A DNA stretch of 15,943 bases, taken from CAYGTK01 sp964352775. GTDB taxonomy: Bacteria; Bacteroidota; Bacteroidia; Chitinophagales; CAIOSU01. Position numbers and translations under genes: made by a program. This document shows positions 13,496 to 15,943 of the stretch, piece after piece (within the stretch, counting starts at the first letter, position 1; every line of letters starts with the position of its first letter). The notes below the pieces were generated by a model. That model was not told the origin of the DNA and made no database searches. It saw only the letters and a list, made by a program, of their open reading frames with translations. The DNA lies in NCBI GenBank assembly GCA_964352775.1, contig CAYGTK010000087.1, positions 1 to 15,943 on the forward strand, in the 5' to 3' direction.

Positions 13496-15088
13496 CTAAT
13501 TCACCTTAACCCAACGCAAGTCTAACATGTTCATGGCATTAGGTTTCAAGCCACTTACTTTGGGATTGGTAAAGCGCAGCACCTCATCATAAAAAAGGGG
13601 AACTACTGCAGCCTCTTCTAAAATGATGCGGTCCATTTCTTGATAAAGCACATACCTATCAGCCTCTGTGTTTTCATTTTGGGCAGCAAGGTATAGGCTA
13701 TCGAATTTGCTGTTGTTAAAGCGGGTATAGTTTGGCGGCGCACCATAACCACTGTAGAAAAGGGCTAAATAATTCTCTGCATCAGCATAATCGGCAATCC
13801 AGCTACCTCTAAAAAATGGAGCTTCGCCTTTGGCCATCAGCTCTCGTTGAAAAGGTGCGGGTACCACATCTAATTTCACCGTTAATCCTATTTCGGCTAA
13901 TTCTTTGCTGATGTAGGTACCAATGTCTTCATAATTCGCATTAGTGTATAGTGTGATTTCCCCTAAGCCAGCTCCATTTGAGTGACCAGCTTCAGTAAGC
14001 AGTGCCTTAGCTTTCTCTACGTCATATTGGTAGCCAGGCACTTTTATTGGGTTGAAAGAGGGTAGGCCATAGGGTACAAACCCTGATGTGGCGGGCTGAC
14101 CAACATTATTCCGAAGGAAGCGAACTATCTCTACTCTATCAAATCCATAATTAATGGCTTGGCGTATGCGTTTGTCGGCAAGTGGCCCTTCATCTTGAGT
14201 CATAATTCCGAGGTACTCGGTGTTTAGATAAGGGGCTTTATATAGTCTTATCTCCGTCTCTAATCCTGGTTGAAGCTCACCATCTTTGGTTAGTAGCTCA
14301 TCAATAAAACTGGCATCTACCCCTGATACTAGATCAAGTTTGCCATTGCGGAAGTTTAGGTATTCCGTTTGCTTGCTATCTACAAAACTTACTTTTATAC
14401 CATCTAAGTAAGGCAATTTATTAGCACCCTCTTTCATGAAATAGCGAGGGTTTTTTACCATAATAAGCGCATTTCCTTCTTTCCAAGTACGAAGCGAGAA
14501 TGGCCCTGTGCCTACAGCTTGTTTTCTAAAATCCTTTCCATAATGCTCTACGGCTTCTTGTGGAACAATGAAGCAATATTGAAGAGCCAATAAGCTTAAT
14601 AAAGGCTTAAATGGTTTTGTCAGTTTTATCTGGAAAGTGAGGTCATCTAGCGCGATAAAAGGCTCGGTTTCCACTAGTTTTTCAGCAAACAACCATGAAC
14701 CTGGAGAGGCTACTTTTGGGTCTATTAATCGCGATAAGCTATAAGCTGCATCTGATGCTTTCAGTTTTCTATCGGTAAACAAGTCGTTATCGTGAAAGTA
14801 AACATCGTCTCTAAGGTTAAAGGTATACGTGAGTCCATCTTCCGATATTTCCCAGCTTTTAGCTAGTGCAGGTTGCAAGCGCATTTCATTATCGTAGCGC
14901 ACCAATCCGTCAAACAATTGATTGATCACCCACATGTTGGCCTGGTCTTTTGCAAAGGCGGGATCTAAAGAAGTAATGCCCGACGACTGGTTATATCGAA
15001 ACACCATTTTTTCTTCATCGCCACCCTCACTTGGGCAACCAGTAAAAAGTACTAAAAAGGGTAGGAGTAGAAATAGATAACGCATCAT
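13496..15088 (-). CDS. Oligopeptide/dipeptide ABC-transporter substrate-binding lipoprotein (SBP family 5)
   Basis: The 530 residues have the length of DppA/OppA-type binding proteins. A signal peptide ends in the lipobox FTGC (Cys18). If the second Met is used, this is Cys17. The mature part shows family features: ITSLDPAFAKDQANMWVINQLFDGLVRYD near the start, ALAKSWEISEDGLTYTFNLRDDVYFHD, and the mid-domain strand pair ending in LADKRIRQAINYGFDRVEIVRF. Peptide or related ligands are held between two lobes and passed to a permease. No permease or ATPase gene is adjacent, so it would have to use proteins encoded elsewhere or act alone. Its ATG overlaps the TAA of the FMN-reductase gene by one base, so the two are an operon. 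Confidence 0.93.
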   Translation of the reverse strand: MMRYLFLLLPFLVLFTGCPSEGGDEEKMVFRYNQSSGITSLDPAFAKDQANMWVINQLFDGLVRYDNEMRLQPALAKSWEISEDGLTYTFNLRDDVYFHDNDLFTDRKLKASDAAYSLSRLIDPKVASPGSWLFAEKLVETEPFIALDDLTFQIKLTKPFKPLLSLLALQYCFIVPQEAVEHYGKDFRKQAVGTGPFSLRTWKEGNALIMVKNPRYFMKEGANKLPYLDGIKVSFVDSKQTEYLNFRNGKLDLVSGVDASFIDELLTKDGELQPGLETEIRLYKAPYLNTEYLGIMTQDEGPLADKRIRQAINYGFDRVEIVRFLRNNVGQPATSGFVPYGLPSFNPIKVPGYQYDVEKAKALLTEAGHSNGAGLGEITLYTNANYEDIGTYISKELAEIGLTVKLDVVPAPFQRELMAKGEAPFFRGSWIADYADAENYLALFYSGYGAPPNYTRFNNSKFDSLYLAAQNENTEADRYVLYQEMDRIILEEAAVVPLFYDEVLRFTNPKVSGLKPNAMNMLDLRWVKVN

Positions 15089-15624
15089 TAGTAGTTAATA
15101 AAGCCTTGTAGCTGATCGGTTAAGGCTTTAATAGTGCCTTCATTCTTTAGTTTATTATTCTCATCTAACTCTGCATGAACACTAGATAGCGGTAGTTTAT
15201 TCCAAAATACGTTCATGTGCATATGGTTAAGCGAGCCAGTAATATGCTCCATACCGCGCAGGTTTCCAGCACGACCTGATGCCACACCAGTTAAGCATAC
15301 TTTTTTGTTATACCAACATGCTTTTACGTCACTAGCATCTATCATCGCCTTCAGGATGCCTGGCATAGTGCCATTGTATTCTGGCATCACAATAATGAAC
15401 TTGATGGTGGGTATTAGCACCTCCTTTTCCATCCTTTTATAAGCTGGTGATACCTCATCGGTATACATAGATGGAGTGAATAGATCAGTAGGTAGGTCTG
15501 TTAGCGAGAACAACCCAGCTTCAACGTCCAATTTTTTCACTATTCGTTGAACTTCTAAAGCTACTTTTAGTGTGTTGCTACCTATTCGGTTGGTGGCAGA
15601 AATGATGGTGTATTTATTGCTCAT
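15088..15624 (-). CDS. NADPH-dependent FMN reductase-like flavoprotein
   Basis: The 178-residue protein is a flavodoxin-fold NAD(P)H:FMN or quinone/azo reductase of the FMN_red family. The phosphate-binding loop is SATNRIGSNT (9-18), and the signature FMN-ring contact is MPEYNGTMPGILKAMID (80-96). GVASGRAGNLRG (113-124) matches the third flavin loop. There is no signal peptide, so it is cytoplasmic and presumably reduces FMN or quinones with NADPH. The substrate is not defined. It is the first gene of a three-gene operon with a peptide-binding lipoprotein and an amidohydrolase, a combination whose logic is not obvious. A TATTTTTG -7 box lies 22 bp upstream. Confidence 0.92.
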   Translation of the reverse strand: MSNKYTIISATNRIGSNTLKVALEVQRIVKKLDVEAGLFSLTDLPTDLFTPSMYTDEVSPAYKRMEKEVLIPTIKFIIVMPEYNGTMPGILKAMIDASDVKACWYNKKVCLTGVASGRAGNLRGMEHITGSLNHMHMNVFWNKLPLSSVHAELDENNKLKNEGTIKALTDQLQGFINY

Positions 15625-15639
15625 TGACTACGTAAAGAT

Positions 15640-15648
15640 TTATCCACA
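15640..15648 (+). promoter_or_regulatory. Perfect DnaA-box sequence between FMN reductase and parA
   Basis: TTATCCACA is the consensus high-affinity DnaA box. It overlaps the last bases of the FMN-reductase -7 element and lies about 175 bp upstream of parA. Weaker relatives are TTATAAACA at 15682-15690 and a repeated ATAAACAG at 15684-15691 and 15702-15709. A single perfect 9-mer can occur by chance. Confidence 0.4.
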
Positions 15649-15654
15649 AAAATA
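15647..15654 (-). promoter_or_regulatory. Candidate -7 box of the FMN reductase operon
   Basis: The minus strand reads TATTTTTG, a full TAnnTTTG match, 22 bp before the ATG at 15624. No clear -33 TTG is seen. The DnaA-box-like sequence lies on the presumed transcription start. Confidence 0.4.
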
Positions 15655-15743
15655 GCCAAGTTCCTTGGTAGACTTTCGCGCTTATAAACAGCGAAATGTG
15701 CATAAACAGGGCGTTTTCCGCCATTCTATAAGGGCGAATATCG

Positions 15744-15751
15744 TATCTTTA
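15744..15751 (+). promoter_or_regulatory. Weak -7 box candidate for parA
   Basis: TATCTTTA matches TAnnTTTG at all but the last base and lies 71 bp before the parA ATG. No -33 element is visible at the right distance, so this is only a candidate. Confidence 0.25.
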
Positions 15752-15822
15752 GTTATTGTTCGGCACACAATATGGTGCTGGATAATTTTAAGGAGTGTAG
15801 AACCGTTCAATAAGAAGTGCAT

Positions 15823-15943
15823 ATGGGAAAAGTGATAGCTATAGCGAATCAAAAAGGTGGTGTAGGTAAAACTACTACGGCGATTAATTTGGCCGCCAGT
15901 TTGGCCATATTGGAATACAAGACCTTATTGATAGATGCCGACC
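15823..15943 (+). CDS. parA: Chromosome-partitioning ATPase ParA/Soj, N-terminal 40 codons
   Basis: The frame from the ATG at 15823 reads MGKVIAIANQKGGVGKTTTA, then INLAASLAILEYKTLLIDAD, and runs off the window. The deviant Walker A motif KGGVGKTT (residues 11-18) with its signature lysine, and the following LLIDAD strand, are diagnostic for ParA/MinD-type ATPases. The 'IANQKGGVGKTTTAINLAA' wording is typical of chromosomal ParA/Soj. ParA drives origin segregation with ParB, whose gene is expected just downstream outside the window. Further residues are needed to separate it fully from plasmid ParA, but the chromosomal setting supports Soj. Confidence 0.93.
   Translation, partial: MGKVIAIANQKGGVGKTTTAINLAASLAILEYKTLLIDAD

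Noticed and set aside
15625..15822. Replication origin
   Set aside because: Only one perfect DnaA box and one weaker relative are seen, with no cluster, no clear unwinding element and no dnaA gene in view.

Overview
The window looks like a stretch of a Bacteroidota chromosome, probably from the Flavobacteriales or a neighbouring order. The evidence is AT-rich DNA, several TAnnTTTG-type -7 promoter boxes, little sign of Shine-Dalgarno sequences, many short-signal lipoproteins, and a tRNA gene without an encoded CCA. Most genes are housekeeping or accessory genes in short, often overlapping operons. No prophage, CRISPR array or complete insertion sequence is visible.

Layout. Positions 1-3049 hold a minus-strand run. 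From promoter-proximal to distal it encodes a PAD_porph/agmatine deiminase-family lipoprotein, a secreted protein with a NADase-type glycan-binding domain and a C-terminal Hint (intein-like) domain, a GNAT acetyltransferase, and a second GNAT cut by the window edge. Positions 3116-3235 hold tRNA-Arg(ACG) and its terminator. Two small membrane proteins are divergent at 3313-4210, followed by rarA (4265-5530). Positions 5531-6461 are an unusual gene-poor patch, described below. A histone-deacetylase-family amidohydrolase (6462-7364, minus) and an exported protein of unknown function (7499-8476, plus) follow. A [2Fe-2S] ferredoxin (8532-8849) converges on a 4'-phosphopantetheinyl transferase (8854-9465), which is divergent from a WD40-propeller/dcd pair (9495-10983). 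A polytopic membrane protein (10980-11666, minus) is divergent from an HxlR regulator (11758-12189). The regulator's 3' end overlaps that of a three-gene minus-strand operon (15624-12176) encoding an NADPH-dependent FMN reductase, an oligopeptide-binding lipoprotein and a lipoprotein amidohydrolase. The window ends in the first 40 codons of parA.

The most unusual region is 5531-6461. It starts with the last 32 codons of a second, diverged deacetylase gene. This fragment is 79/99 identical in DNA and 27/32 in protein to the end of the intact gene about 900 bp away. It stops exactly where an array of GTTAAC-type palindromic hexamers at 9-10 bp spacing begins. Three such arrays (about 5663-5798, 6249-6281 and 6383-6435) surround a small ORF of unknown family that carries a frameshift. 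The outer part of the first array and the third array are inverted copies of each other, with a 27-bp exact match (5745-5771 against 6400-6426). The ORF therefore sits between long inverted repeats, like cargo of a small mobile or decayed element. I do not recognise the repeat family, and this is my main candidate for something undescribed.
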